A DNA stretch of 64,000 nucleotides, from NCBI GenBank assembly GCA_964531205.1, contig CAZHGH010000004.1, positions 5,511-69,510 on the forward strand, written 5' to 3'. The notes beneath the pieces were generated by a model. The model worked only from the letters and a program-made list of their open reading frames with translations. It ran no database searches and was not told where the DNA came from. This stretch comes from JAICWY01 sp964531205 (GTDB lineage: Bacteria; Vulcanimicrobiota; Vulcanimicrobiia; Vulcanimicrobiales; Vulcanimicrobiaceae). Positions within the stretch are counted from its first letter, which is position 1, and each line of letters begins with the position of its first letter. The translations under genes and the position numbers were made by a program. Positions 30,771-38,844 of this stretch are shown piece after piece.

Positions 30771-32441
30771 GTGGAATACGTCTATAGCATGTACCGGGTC
30801 GGCAAAACCGTGCCGCCCAAGCGCCAAATTCTCAAAGACATCTCGCTGAGCTTCTTTCCGGGTGCGAAGATCGGAATTCTCGGCCTCAACGGCGCAGGCA
30901 AATCGTCGTTGCTGCGTATCATGGCCGGCGTCGATACCGAGTACGAAGGCGAAGCCACGTCCGCTCCAAATCTGAAGATCGGGTACCTCGAACAAGAGCC
31001 GAAACTCGATCCGGAAAAGACGGTGCGCCAAAGCGTTGAGGAAGCGTTTGCGGATGTCATGAAAGCCCGCAAACGTCTGGAAGAAATCTACGCCGCGTAC
31101 GGCGATCCGGATGCCGATTTCGACAAACTCGCTGAAGAGCAAGGCAAGCTGGAAGCCGAGCTCTTCGCGCAAGATGCGGATGCGATGGAACAGCAGATGG
31201 AGATTGCCGCAGACGCTCTTCGCCTTCCGCCTTGGGATGCAAAGATCGCACCGCTCTCCGGGGGTGAAAAACGCCGCGTTGCGTTGTGCCGGCTCTTGCT
31301 CTCGAAACCCGACATGCTGCTTCTCGACGAACCCACGAACCATCTCGACGCGGAAAGCGTCGAATGGCTCGAGCAATTCTTGCAGCGCTTTCCGGGAACC
31401 GTCGTCGCGGTCACGCACGATCGCTACTTCCTTGACAATGCGGCAGAGTGGATCCTCGAACTCGACCGCGGCCGCGGAATTCCGTGGAAAGGCAACTACA
31501 GCTCCTGGCTCGATCAGAAAGAGCAGCGGCTTGCGCAGGAAGAAGCCTCCGAAAGCGCGCGCCGCAAAACGCTGCAACGCGAGTTGGAATGGATTCGCGC
31601 CGGTGTCAAAGGGCGCGGCACGAAAAACAAGAGCCGCATCTCGCGCTTCGAAGAGCTGTCGACGTACGAATATCAGAAGCGCAACGAGACGCGCGAAATC
31701 TTCATCCCGGTTGCCGAGCGATTAGGCAAAGACGTCATAGAGTTCAAAAACGTCAGCAAAGCCTTCGGCGATAAATTGCTGATGGAGAACGTGAACTTCA
31801 CGATTCCAGCAGGCGCCATCGTCGGCATCATCGGTCCGAACGGCGCGGGCAAGACGACGTTGTTTCGCATGATCTCCGGCAAAGAGCAGCCTGACAGCGG
31901 TGAAGTGAAGGTAGGCTCTACCGTAAAACTCGCCGTCGTGGATCAGAGCCGGGAAGCGCTGCAAAACGAGAAGAGCGTATTTGAGGATGTGAGCGGGGGA
32001 CTCGACATCATGCAGGTCGGCAAATTTGAAGTGCCTTCGCGCGCGTATCTGGGCCGCTTCAACTTCAAAGGCGCGGATCAACAAAAACTCGTGGGCACGC
32101 TTTCGGGCGGTGAGCGCGGGCGTTTGCATCTTGCAAAGACGCTCTCGTCGGGCGCGAACGTTCTGCTGCTCGACGAACCGTCGAACGATCTCGACGTCGA
32201 AACGCTGCGCGCGCTTGAAGACGCGTTAGGTGAATTCGCTGGGACCGTTATGGTGGTCAGCCACGATCGCTGGTTCCTCGATCGCATTGCGACGCACATC
32301 ATCGCGTTTGAAGGCGACTCGCAAGTCTTCTTCTTCGAAGGCAATTACCACGAGTACGAAGAGAACAAAAAACAGCGGCTCGGCGAAGAGGCCGCAAAGC
32401 CGCATCGCGTTCGGTACAAGCCGCTCAGCCTTTCCAAGTAA
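30771..32441 (+). CDS. ettA: Energy-dependent translational throttle protein EttA (ABC-F)
   Basis: 556 residues, two ABC domains without transmembrane segments. Walker A motifs are GLNGAGKSS (about 40) and GPNGAGKTT (about 357). Signatures are LSGGEKRR and LSGGERGR. The arm region (about 95-140) lies in the first ABC domain, and the inter-domain linker is about 245-310. The N-terminus YSMYRVGKTVPPKRQILKDI is nearly that of E. coli EttA. It binds the ribosomal E site and gates the first peptide bond according to ATP/ADP level. GTG start with a GGGGG site upstream. Single gene. Confidence 0.96.
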   Translation: MEYVYSMYRVGKTVPPKRQILKDISLSFFPGAKIGILGLNGAGKSSLLRIMAGVDTEYEGEATSAPNLKIGYLEQEPKLDPEKTVRQSVEEAFADVMKARKRLEEIYAAYGDPDADFDKLAEEQGKLEAELFAQDADAMEQQMEIAADALRLPPWDAKIAPLSGGEKRRVALCRLLLSKPDMLLLDEPTNHLDAESVEWLEQFLQRFPGTVVAVTHDRYFLDNAAEWILELDRGRGIPWKGNYSSWLDQKEQRLAQEEASESARRKTLQRELEWIRAGVKGRGTKNKSRISRFEELSTYEYQKRNETREIFIPVAERLGKDVIEFKNVSKAFGDKLLMENVNFTIPAGAIVGIIGPNGAGKTTLFRMISGKEQPDSGEVKVGSTVKLAVVDQSREALQNEKSVFEDVSGGLDIMQVGKFEVPSRAYLGRFNFKGADQQKLVGTLSGGERGRLHLAKTLSSGANVLLLDEPSNDLDVETLRALEDALGEFAGTVMVVSHDRWFLDRIATHIIAFEGDSQVFFFEGNYHEYEENKKQRLGEEAAKPHRVRYKPLSLSK

Positions 32442-32489
32442 GCCCATGCAGCCGAGGGGAAGCCGCATCTGCTTCGAACATAGCGCCGC

Positions 32490-33295
32490 ATGAAGACGAT
32501 TTCGGAAGTTATGCGGATGCTTTCTCCCGCGCCACGCCCGCAGGCGCTTGCGCTGGACGGCGACACGTTATGGATTGGCTCGATCGACACGTGCCGGATA
32601 TACGAGATCGACGCGAAGCATTGGACCGTTCGTGGCGAAACGCCGGCGCCCGGAAAGCCGTGGGGCACTACGGTAATGGGCGACGAGCTGCGCGTATTGT
32701 GCGGCGAAGGAAATGACGACAACCGCGTGATCCGAAAGTTCATTCCAGGTCACGGTTTTAAAGAACAGGGCAAATTGCCGTGTCCGGACGACACCGGCTC
32801 ACATTTAAGCTTCGACGGCGATCGGCTCTACGTCAGTCAATGGTACAACAAGCGCATCATTTCGCTCGACGAACATGGACACATCGGCAGCATCATCGAA
32901 GCGCCGCGCGGGATCGCCGGGCACTGCGTGCACGAAGGCTTATTTTACGTTCTGGGAACCGATGATGAAGAGAGCGACCAATATTTCGTGACTCGTATCG
33001 ATGCGCGCAACGGATCGCCGAAGGTTGAAGACCTCGCGCANNNNNNNNNNNNNNNNNNNNNNNNNNNNNNNNNNNNNNNNNNNNNNNNNNNNNNNNNNNN
33101 NNNNNNNNNNNNNNNNNNNNNNNNNNNNNNNNNNNNNNNNTCGTGACTCGTATCGATGCGCGCAACGGATCGCCGAAGGTTGAAGACCTCGCGCAGGTGC
33201 CCTTCCACGCCCGCGCACTCGCATATGACGGCGAACGTTTTTGGACAAACCACCGGGAGAACAACGAGATCGTGGCTTTCGTTTTGTCATCGTGA
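32490..33295 (+). CDS. Small beta-propeller (NHL/YncE-like) protein, interrupted by a false gap
   Basis: Collapsing the N run (33041-33140) and one 55-bp flank gives 216 residues. The repeating pattern (ALDGDTLWIGSIDTCRIYEID; SFDGDRLYVSQWYNKRIISLD; AYDGERFWTNHRENNEIVAF) predicts a four- to five-blade propeller without a signal peptide. The function is unknown. The last residues LSS and the stop codon are encoded by a two-hairpin repeat element starting at 33285, so the original C-terminus may have been replaced. Confidence 0.8.
33041..33140. other. Assembly gap of 100 N with 55-bp duplicated flanks
   Basis: Bases 32986-33040 recur exactly at 33141-33195. Collapsing them restores the propeller gene frame. 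Confidence 0.95.
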
Positions 33296-33367
33296 GGTAT
33301 CGAACGACCCCGAGCAAAGCATCGGCATGTGCCGATGCGCCGTCGAGGGGCGAGCGCGCAGCGCTCG
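33285..33367 (+). repeat. Two-hairpin interspersed repeat, copy A
   Basis: The head begins TGTCATCGTGAGGTATCGAA and continues to GAGCAAAGC. Hairpin 1 is GCATCGGC-4-GCCGATGC (33319-33338). Hairpin 2 is CGAGCGC-3-GCGCTCG (33351-33367). The head supplies the stop codon of the propeller gene. A reading frame through the element (NDPEQS...VEGRAR) stays open to the next gene. Confidence 0.85.
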
Positions 33368-33389
33368 GCAATCCGGAAATAAAAACACC

Positions 33390-33635
33390 ATGACCACCTA
33401 CCACGTCTGGGGAGATTACGTACACACCTTAGCCGATCAAATCGGTAACGCTCAGCTCAAGTCCCGCGACGACGATGCGGCAAAGCGGACCGCGCGCGAC
33501 GCCGGCTTCGATATCGACCGTCGTATTCGCAACGGCTTCGAGCCGTGGGCCGCAACGTTTGTTTCCGAGAACGAGGATGGACAGGAAGATGCTTTTGCGG
33601 CTGATCCTATCGTTCGGGGTTGGAAACGCGTCTGA
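33390..33635 (+). CDS. Hypothetical protein of 81 residues
   Basis: Starts MTTYHVWGDYVHTLADQIG and is rich in Asp and Arg, with several conserved-looking Trp residues (WGDY, FEPWAATF, VRGWKRV). No transmembrane segment or known domain. It sits between two copies of the two-hairpin repeat (33285-33367 and 33639-33789). The frame is open back through copy A, but no start codon or ribosome site there is better than ATG 33390. Real-gene status rests on composition and position only. Confidence 0.55.
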   Translation: MTTYHVWGDYVHTLADQIGNAQLKSRDDDAAKRTARDAGFDIDRRIRNGFEPWAATFVSENEDGQEDAFAADPIVRGWKRV

Positions 33636-33638
33636 CTA

Positions 33639-33789
33639 GCGAGCCCTGCGGGCTCGCCCTTCGTCGGCGCATTCGCTCACGCGAATGCTTTGCTCAGGGT
33701 GCTTCGATACCTCAGCATGACAACGTTCGTCGGCGCATTCGCTCACGCGAATGCTTTGCTCAGGGTGCTTCGATACCTCAGCATGACAA
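33639..33789 (-). repeat. Two-hairpin interspersed repeat, copy B, with partial tandem duplication
   Basis: Read on the minus strand this is the same element as copy A. Hairpin 2 is GCGAGCCC-3-GGGCTCGC (33639-33657). Head plus hairpin 1 (GCATTCGC-4-GCGAATGC) is present twice as identical 62-base units at 33662-33723 and 33728-33789 (period 66). It fills the space between two convergent genes and may act as a bidirectional terminator. Confidence 0.88.
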
Positions 33790-33794
33790 AGCGG

Positions 33795-34790
33795 CTACTG
33801 GCGTCTGGCGAGATACGCGCCGGCGGCAGCTCCGGCTAATGCAAGGCCGCCGAGTACTAAGCCTCGGTTTATAATCAGTTCCGTCTCCCAGCTGCGCGGC
33901 TTTGCCATCTTGTCGAACTCACCGTGCGCGCCGAAGTCTTTGCTGCGATCGGCAGGTTCGTACAAGTTGTCGGGCCGGCCCGGTTTGATCGGCTCCGGCG
34001 TCTGCTGCGATTTATATCCCGTAAGCGCGAGGTAGATGTCCGCAATACGAGGCGCGATTTTTTGCGCGAGTATCGCAATCACGGTTGATCCGCCCACCCA
34101 CATTTCGCGCGGCTTCTTCTGCGTGGCCCAATAGATCGCGCGTCCGGCGATCTCGGGCTGGAATATCGGCGGCAGCGGCTGCGGATGATTCAACCCGCTC
34201 TTCACGCGATTCCACGTAAACTGCGGCGTATTAACCGCCGGCATATGCACCATCGTCAACCGAATTTTGCTGCGGTTGTGGATGAGTTCGCAGCGAATCG
34301 AATCCGTAAATCCGCGAATGGCGCTTTTCGCTCCGCAGTACGCCGATTGTAGTGGGATGCTGCGATAACAAAGCGCGGAACCGACTTGCACGATCGTGCC
34401 GCGATCGCGCGCACACATGCGCTTCATCGCCGCCATCGTTCCCCACACGTACCCGAGATACGTAACGTCGGTCAGGCGCCGCCACTCGTCAGGCGTAAAA
34501 TCCATGAACTCCGAGAAAATGTTGGTGAAAGCCACGTTCACCCACGTGTCGATGGGTCCGAGCTCGCGCTCGATGCGCTCCGCAGCACGCTCGACTTCGT
34601 CGTAGTTTCCGACGTCGGCCGATATCGCTAGGACGCGTGACGCGCCTAAAGATTCCGCCTCACGCCGTGCGGCCTCCAGGCCTTCTTCGCCGCGCGCGAT
34701 CAGCGCGAGCGTGTGACCGTGACGTGCGAACTCCTGGACTGCGGCGCGGCCGATACCGCCTGACGCGCCTGTAATTACGACGATTCCCAT
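33795..34790 (-). CDS. SDR-family oxidoreductase with C-terminal hydrophobic tail
   Basis: 331 residues. Rossmann motif TGASGGIG (about 7-14), and the active site with Ser (QVGSALCYRS) and YxxxK (YCGAK, about 153-157). Beyond the usual 250-residue SDR core there is an about 60-residue extension ending in a hydrophobic segment (GLVLGGLALAGAAAGAYLA), which may tether it to the membrane. It is the last gene of the seven-gene carbohydrate operon, three bases after the isomerase/epimerase gene. Probably NAD(P)-dependent oxidation or reduction of a sugar or sugar acid; substrate unknown. Confidence 0.9.
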   Translation of the reverse strand: MGIVVITGASGGIGRAAVQEFARHGHTLALIARGEEGLEAARREAESLGASRVLAISADVGNYDEVERAAERIERELGPIDTWVNVAFTNIFSEFMDFTPDEWRRLTDVTYLGYVWGTMAAMKRMCARDRGTIVQVGSALCYRSIPLQSAYCGAKSAIRGFTDSIRCELIHNRSKIRLTMVHMPAVNTPQFTWNRVKSGLNHPQPLPPIFQPEIAGRAIYWATQKKPREMWVGGSTVIAILAQKIAPRIADIYLALTGYKSQQTPEPIKPGRPDNLYEPADRSKDFGAHGEFDKMAKPRSWETELIINRGLVLGGLALAGAAAGAYLARRQ

Positions 34791-34793
34791 GTT

Positions 34794-35651
34794 CTAACTC
34801 CCGGTTTCATTCCAAAGTTGTTCGAATGCGGCGCGGTTTTTGCGCAGCACGTCTTCCAAATTCGATTTCCAAAGCGAACCTTCCAAATGCATGGACGAAA
34901 GAATTTCGACGACCCATGGACCGGTAAATCCGGTGCGCCGAACGTCGCCGATAATCTCTTTCAATGGTATCTCGCCGTCGCCGAGCGAGTAGCGATCCGC
35001 GGTAGAGCGCGGCGTTTTCCAATCGCTGATCTGCACGACAAGAATGCGATCTCCACATTGCGCAATCACATCGGAGAGCGCCGGCGTCTGCCAAACGTTC
35101 CAGGTGTCGATGCAAATGCCGACGTTCGGATGTCCGGCGCGCTCGACGACCTCGAGGCCCTGGTCCAAGTACCACACGGCCGTATCCTTGTGAAGGTTCA
35201 CGGGACTGAGTGGTTCGAATGCGATCTTCATTCCGCGCTCTGCGGCAAAATCGCCGAGCTGTTTCAACGCGTCGACGGTCCGATCGACAGCCTCGCGAAT
35301 ATTGCCCTTCGGTGGAATGCCGGTAATGACGATGAACGGTGTTCCGGCCGGTAAATACGGCGCGCTCAATTCGATCGCTTCCTTCATGGCTTCAATGCGA
35401 TCGTCCGGTTCTTCCGGTTTTCCCGCCATCGAATCGACAAAGACGGAATGGACCTGCATTTGAATTGACGCGGGACGCAATCCGTACTGCTGCACCAACT
35501 GCAGGTCGGACGCATAATCTTTGTGCGCGAGTTTAAATTCGCAAACTTCGATAACGCTCGCGCCGTGCTTGGCGTACTCTTCGACGTCCTTGCGGAAGGA
35601 CCACGGCCATGTGGTGAATTCGCTGAAGCCGAACTGATACGCTGCCGTCAT
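34794..35651 (-). CDS. Sugar phosphate isomerase/epimerase-like TIM-barrel protein
   Basis: 285 residues from ATG 35651, which overlaps the hydrolase stop as ATGA. The xylose-isomerase-like (AP endonuclease 2) barrel shows the metal-site blocks IAFEPLSPVN (about 140), NVGICIDTWNVWQ (about 174), VVQISDW (about 205) and GEIPLKEII (about 227), so Glu, Asp, His/Gln and Glu metal ligands are plausible. Members isomerise or epimerise ketoses, keto-acids or inositol derivatives. It belongs to the 33.8-45.0 kb operon. Confidence 0.88.
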   Translation of the reverse strand: MTAAYQFGFSEFTTWPWSFRKDVEEYAKHGASVIEVCEFKLAHKDYASDLQLVQQYGLRPASIQMQVHSVFVDSMAGKPEEPDDRIEAMKEAIELSAPYLPAGTPFIVITGIPPKGNIREAVDRTVDALKQLGDFAAERGMKIAFEPLSPVNLHKDTAVWYLDQGLEVVERAGHPNVGICIDTWNVWQTPALSDVIAQCGDRILVVQISDWKTPRSTADRYSLGDGEIPLKEIIGDVRRTGFTGPWVVEILSSMHLEGSLWKSNLEDVLRKNRAAFEQLWNETGS

Positions 35652-38068
35652 GCCGTACCTCGGTGCAATTCGAGCACGCAAAAGCCTTGGCGGTCCACCT
35701 GCAGCGGCAAGCCGGTCTCAAACCGGTTGAAGTCAAAGCCCCGCTGCTCAGTCCATTCTGCGCGCAGGCTATTGAACATGCGCAGCAGCGAGAAGCGATT
35801 CAAATCGTCTAGTTCCAAGCGAAGCGCCGTCAGCGCCGTACGCTGTTGGACGTTGCCGATAAAGACGACGACGCGGTCCGCGCGTTCGAGCGCGATGACG
35901 ACAACTTCTTCTCCGGTCGTATGCGCGCAATCCGAAATATCGCTCTCGTATTGCCGGTCGCGCGGCACTGTATCGAACGGATAGTTAACGTACATTTGGA
36001 GATCGTCGAGGCGTACGGCAAACCAGGATACTCTCTTGCCGCGCAGCGGCACATTGCGAACGCCCATCCATTTCCACGTTCGAGCTAGACGCGGTTCGAG
36101 ACGCGGCGTATTCGAGCTCAGATCCAGACCGGCGAGGCCTTCGATCGCCGCCCAAAGATACCGCGGCGGATACCACGGTGAGAGCATCATCCCTTGATTC
36201 ACCAACGTCTCGCCGTGAAGCCATTCCGAAAACTGACCCGGCACCGTGTTGTTGTGGCGCGGGTCGATCGCGTAGTGCTTGAAGCTCGCGTGCAATGCCT
36301 CCGCCATGAACTCCGCGTTGAACGGTGCGGCGGCAAACGCATACCAAAACGTGACGCCTGCCCAAATGCCGCCGAGCAATCCGCTTGCACCGGCCGGCGT
36401 GTAGCGTATCGCCGTGCGCGGCACGGTATGAATCCCCGGCTCTTTCCAAAACTCCGGAACGCTCAAGCGCGAAATAATATTCGCACTTGTGTCGTGCTCC
36501 GCAACACGAAACATAATCGGAAAGACCATGTCCGACGTAATCTCGGTGCGAGGCGTGCCATCGACGTCGATGTTCAGGTAGTACACGTTGCGCGTCTTGT
36601 CGAGCAAATGCTCGTTAATCGCTTCTCGCAAGCGTCCGGCCTCGCGAAGAGCATACTTTTCTTCGTCCGCGTCTCCAAACTCGCGCGCCATTGTGGCCAG
36701 CGTCATCAATGCTGCATAACACTCGGAGTTCAGTTCCGTCGTGGCGCCGGAGAGACGGTAGCCTTGAATGACGTTTCGCCATCCCACGCTTCCGCGTTCG
36801 CCCGTTCCGTCTGCGGTGCACCACACCAAACCGTTGTCGTTGCGCTGCGATAGAATGTACTCCGCCATTCGACGTACGTTTGGATAGACGTGTTCGAGGA
36901 ATGCGCGATCCCCGGTTACCGCGTAGTGATGCCACAATGCAAGGATGAGCAGCGGCGTGTTGTCGTTGATGTTCAGACCGTAATCTTCGCTCTTGCCGTT
37001 GCGGATGTCATAATACTCGACCGCCATACCCTTCGGCTCCAGATGATCGACGTACCACAGCAGCGATTCTCTCGAAAAGTCCGGGGTAACGTAATCGGAA
37101 CCGAACGCAAACCAGCACGTGTCACGGCAGACGGAGTTGTTCGAACGTGTCGGATCGTTCGTAAAAGACCAGCCCTGCGGAGCCAGCAACTCCGTGCGCA
37201 GCATATTGGCTTTAGCCCATAGCACGCCGCGGTTGACTTCCCGGTCCGGCGTCATGACGACGGCGCGATTGAGAATCTCGTCATAGTACTCGCGCGTTCG
37301 CCGGCGCGACGTCTCGCAATCCGGAACGGGCGGGTCTTCGTCCAACGAAAACGTGAGCGCGTAATACCAGCGCACCGTTTCACCGGGGTCCAGCCGATGG
37401 CTTGAGTGAAACAGGCCGATAGCCTCGCCGTCGGTGTCGAACGTCTCGCCGGAGAGCTTTCCCGGGAAGGCAGCCGCGTGCACTTTGGCAACGTCGAGTG
37501 TTACTTCATAGCTTGACGGCGCTTTCGAACAGCTCGCGTAACGCACGAGCGAGGGCACCGTGTCGTTTCGGACCACAAATGCGTGCTGTCGCTTATCGTA
37601 CGAGATGCGATTGCAGCCTTCGATGCCGCCTTTGAGCTGGATCGCCGCAATCGTAGCTACCACCACCCGTTGGTCGCTGTCATTGGTAAGCGTTAGTTCG
37701 TAATAGGCAACCGGCGGATCGACGCCGCGCCGATCTGCATGAGGTTTTCCACTCAACACAAACAGGTCTTCGTGTACCGTTACGCCGTTTGAGAGTTCGA
37801 AGACGTGCTCCTGACGATCGGGATGAAGCGCAAAGTTGCCGGGTAGCGGGGTCAGTGGAATTCCCGTGCGCTCGTCCCAATGATGCACGACGAGCGTACC
37901 AAACATATCCGCTCCGGCTTCGATGGACCATAGTTTCTCAATTGCACCGGTCGCTTTGATCCACATCGTTGCCTTCGGACCGCCCAGCGTGCTGCCAGCG
38001 GACATCTCCCCGTCCGCAACGTCGTACGTGGTGATCTCGTGTCCGGGTCCCGAGACGCGCGCAATCAT
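35648..38068 (-). CDS. Six-hairpin (alpha/alpha)6 glycoside hydrolase
   Basis: 806 residues, no signal peptide, so probably cytoplasmic. The N-terminal beta-sandwich (about 1-270) is followed by the six-hairpin barrel (about 280-680), recognised from LLILALWHHYAVTGDRAFLEHVYPNVRRMAEYIL, SECYAALMTLATMAREFGD and FSEWLHGETLVNQGMMLSPWYPPRYLWAAIEGL, then a C-terminal beta domain. This layout is shared by GH15/63/94/glycogen-debranching relatives. Candidate acids are the Asp in DIRNGKSEDYGLNINDNT and the Glu in FSEWLHGE. It overlaps both neighbours by 4 bases. The CAZy family and substrate cannot be set by eye. Confidence 0.85.
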   Translation of the reverse strand: MIARVSGPGHEITTYDVADGEMSAGSTLGGPKATMWIKATGAIEKLWSIEAGADMFGTLVVHHWDERTGIPLTPLPGNFALHPDRQEHVFELSNGVTVHEDLFVLSGKPHADRRGVDPPVAYYELTLTNDSDQRVVVATIAAIQLKGGIEGCNRISYDKRQHAFVVRNDTVPSLVRYASCSKAPSSYEVTLDVAKVHAAAFPGKLSGETFDTDGEAIGLFHSSHRLDPGETVRWYYALTFSLDEDPPVPDCETSRRRTREYYDEILNRAVVMTPDREVNRGVLWAKANMLRTELLAPQGWSFTNDPTRSNNSVCRDTCWFAFGSDYVTPDFSRESLLWYVDHLEPKGMAVEYYDIRNGKSEDYGLNINDNTPLLILALWHHYAVTGDRAFLEHVYPNVRRMAEYILSQRNDNGLVWCTADGTGERGSVGWRNVIQGYRLSGATTELNSECYAALMTLATMAREFGDADEEKYALREAGRLREAINEHLLDKTRNVYYLNIDVDGTPRTEITSDMVFPIMFRVAEHDTSANIISRLSVPEFWKEPGIHTVPRTAIRYTPAGASGLLGGIWAGVTFWYAFAAAPFNAEFMAEALHASFKHYAIDPRHNNTVPGQFSEWLHGETLVNQGMMLSPWYPPRYLWAAIEGLAGLDLSSNTPRLEPRLARTWKWMGVRNVPLRGKRVSWFAVRLDDLQMYVNYPFDTVPRDRQYESDISDCAHTTGEEVVVIALERADRVVVFIGNVQQRTALTALRLELDDLNRFSLLRMFNSLRAEWTEQRGFDFNRFETGLPLQVDRQGFCVLELHRGTA

Positions 38069-38844
38069 AGCGACCCTGACTGCTTCGACATGCCTCCGTC
38101 TATAAACAGCGATGCGCCTGTCACGTACGCGGCTTCGTCGGAGGCAAGATATGCGGCCATGTGCGCCACTTCATCAGGCGTTCCCATACGACGGAGCGGA
38201 ATTTCGTCGAGCAAAGCCTGAAGCTTATCCGGATCTCGCTTTACCGGTTTATCCATCGGCGTGTCGATCGCGCCCGGACAGATGTTGTTTATCGTAATGC
38301 TATAAGGGGCCAACTCGACGCTGAGCGTACGCGTAAGCATTCGCAGCGCACCCTTTGCCGCGCAGTAGGCCGAATTCGACGGCATTGAAATCTCTTCGTG
38401 AATGGACGAGATGTTGATAATGCGGCCGCCTTGCTGTTGCGCGATCATCTGCTTTACCGCGGCTTGCGTGCACATCCACACGCCGGTCACGTCGACCGCG
38501 AATGTCTTTTCATAGACCTCGAGCGGCATCTCGACGAACGGATGATGCTCCTCGATGGCAGCATTATTCACCGCAATGTCGAGCCTGCCGTAACGTTCGA
38601 CCGCAGCGTTTACCAACTGCTGCACTTCGGCTGCTTTAGAAACGTCCGCTCCGAACGCAAAAGCGATCCCGCCGAAACCTTCGATCTCCCGAAGAAGCGC
38701 GTCGGCCGGTGCGCGATCGCCGTGATAATTGATGACGACGGACGCGCCTTCGCGCGCCATCGCGAGGCAAATCGCTTTGCCGATGCCCGTATCGCCGCCC
38801 GTCACAAAGGCGACCTTGCCATGCAATCTCCCGTTAGTCGCCAT
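38065..38844 (-). CDS. SDR-family dehydrogenase, glucose 1-dehydrogenase-like
   Basis: 259 residues from ATG 38844, which lies inside the end of the upstream gene (11-base overlap). Motifs are TGGDTGIG (cofactor), NNAA, Ser in NISSIHEE, YCAAK (catalytic Tyr/Lys) and the PGAIDTPMDKP loop. The sequence GGDTGIGKAICLAMAREGASVVINY is typical of bacterial glucose 1-dehydrogenases and related sugar oxidoreductases. In this operon it could oxidise the sugar released by the adjacent hydrolase to a lactone or aldonate. That is inference from context. Confidence 0.9.
   Translation of the reverse strand: MATNGRLHGKVAFVTGGDTGIGKAICLAMAREGASVVINYHGDRAPADALLREIEGFGGIAFAFGADVSKAAEVQQLVNAAVERYGRLDIAVNNAAIEEHHPFVEMPLEVYEKTFAVDVTGVWMCTQAAVKQMIAQQQGGRIINISSIHEEISMPSNSAYCAAKGALRMLTRTLSVELAPYSITINNICPGAIDTPMDKPVKRDPDKLQALLDEIPLRRMGTPDEVAHMAAYLASDEAAYVTGASLFIDGGMSKQSGSL

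Noticed and set aside
30747..31577. Minus-strand frame of 276 residues across the ettA gene
   Set aside because: The opposite strand encodes a canonical EttA with both ATP sites. This frame has no recognisable features.
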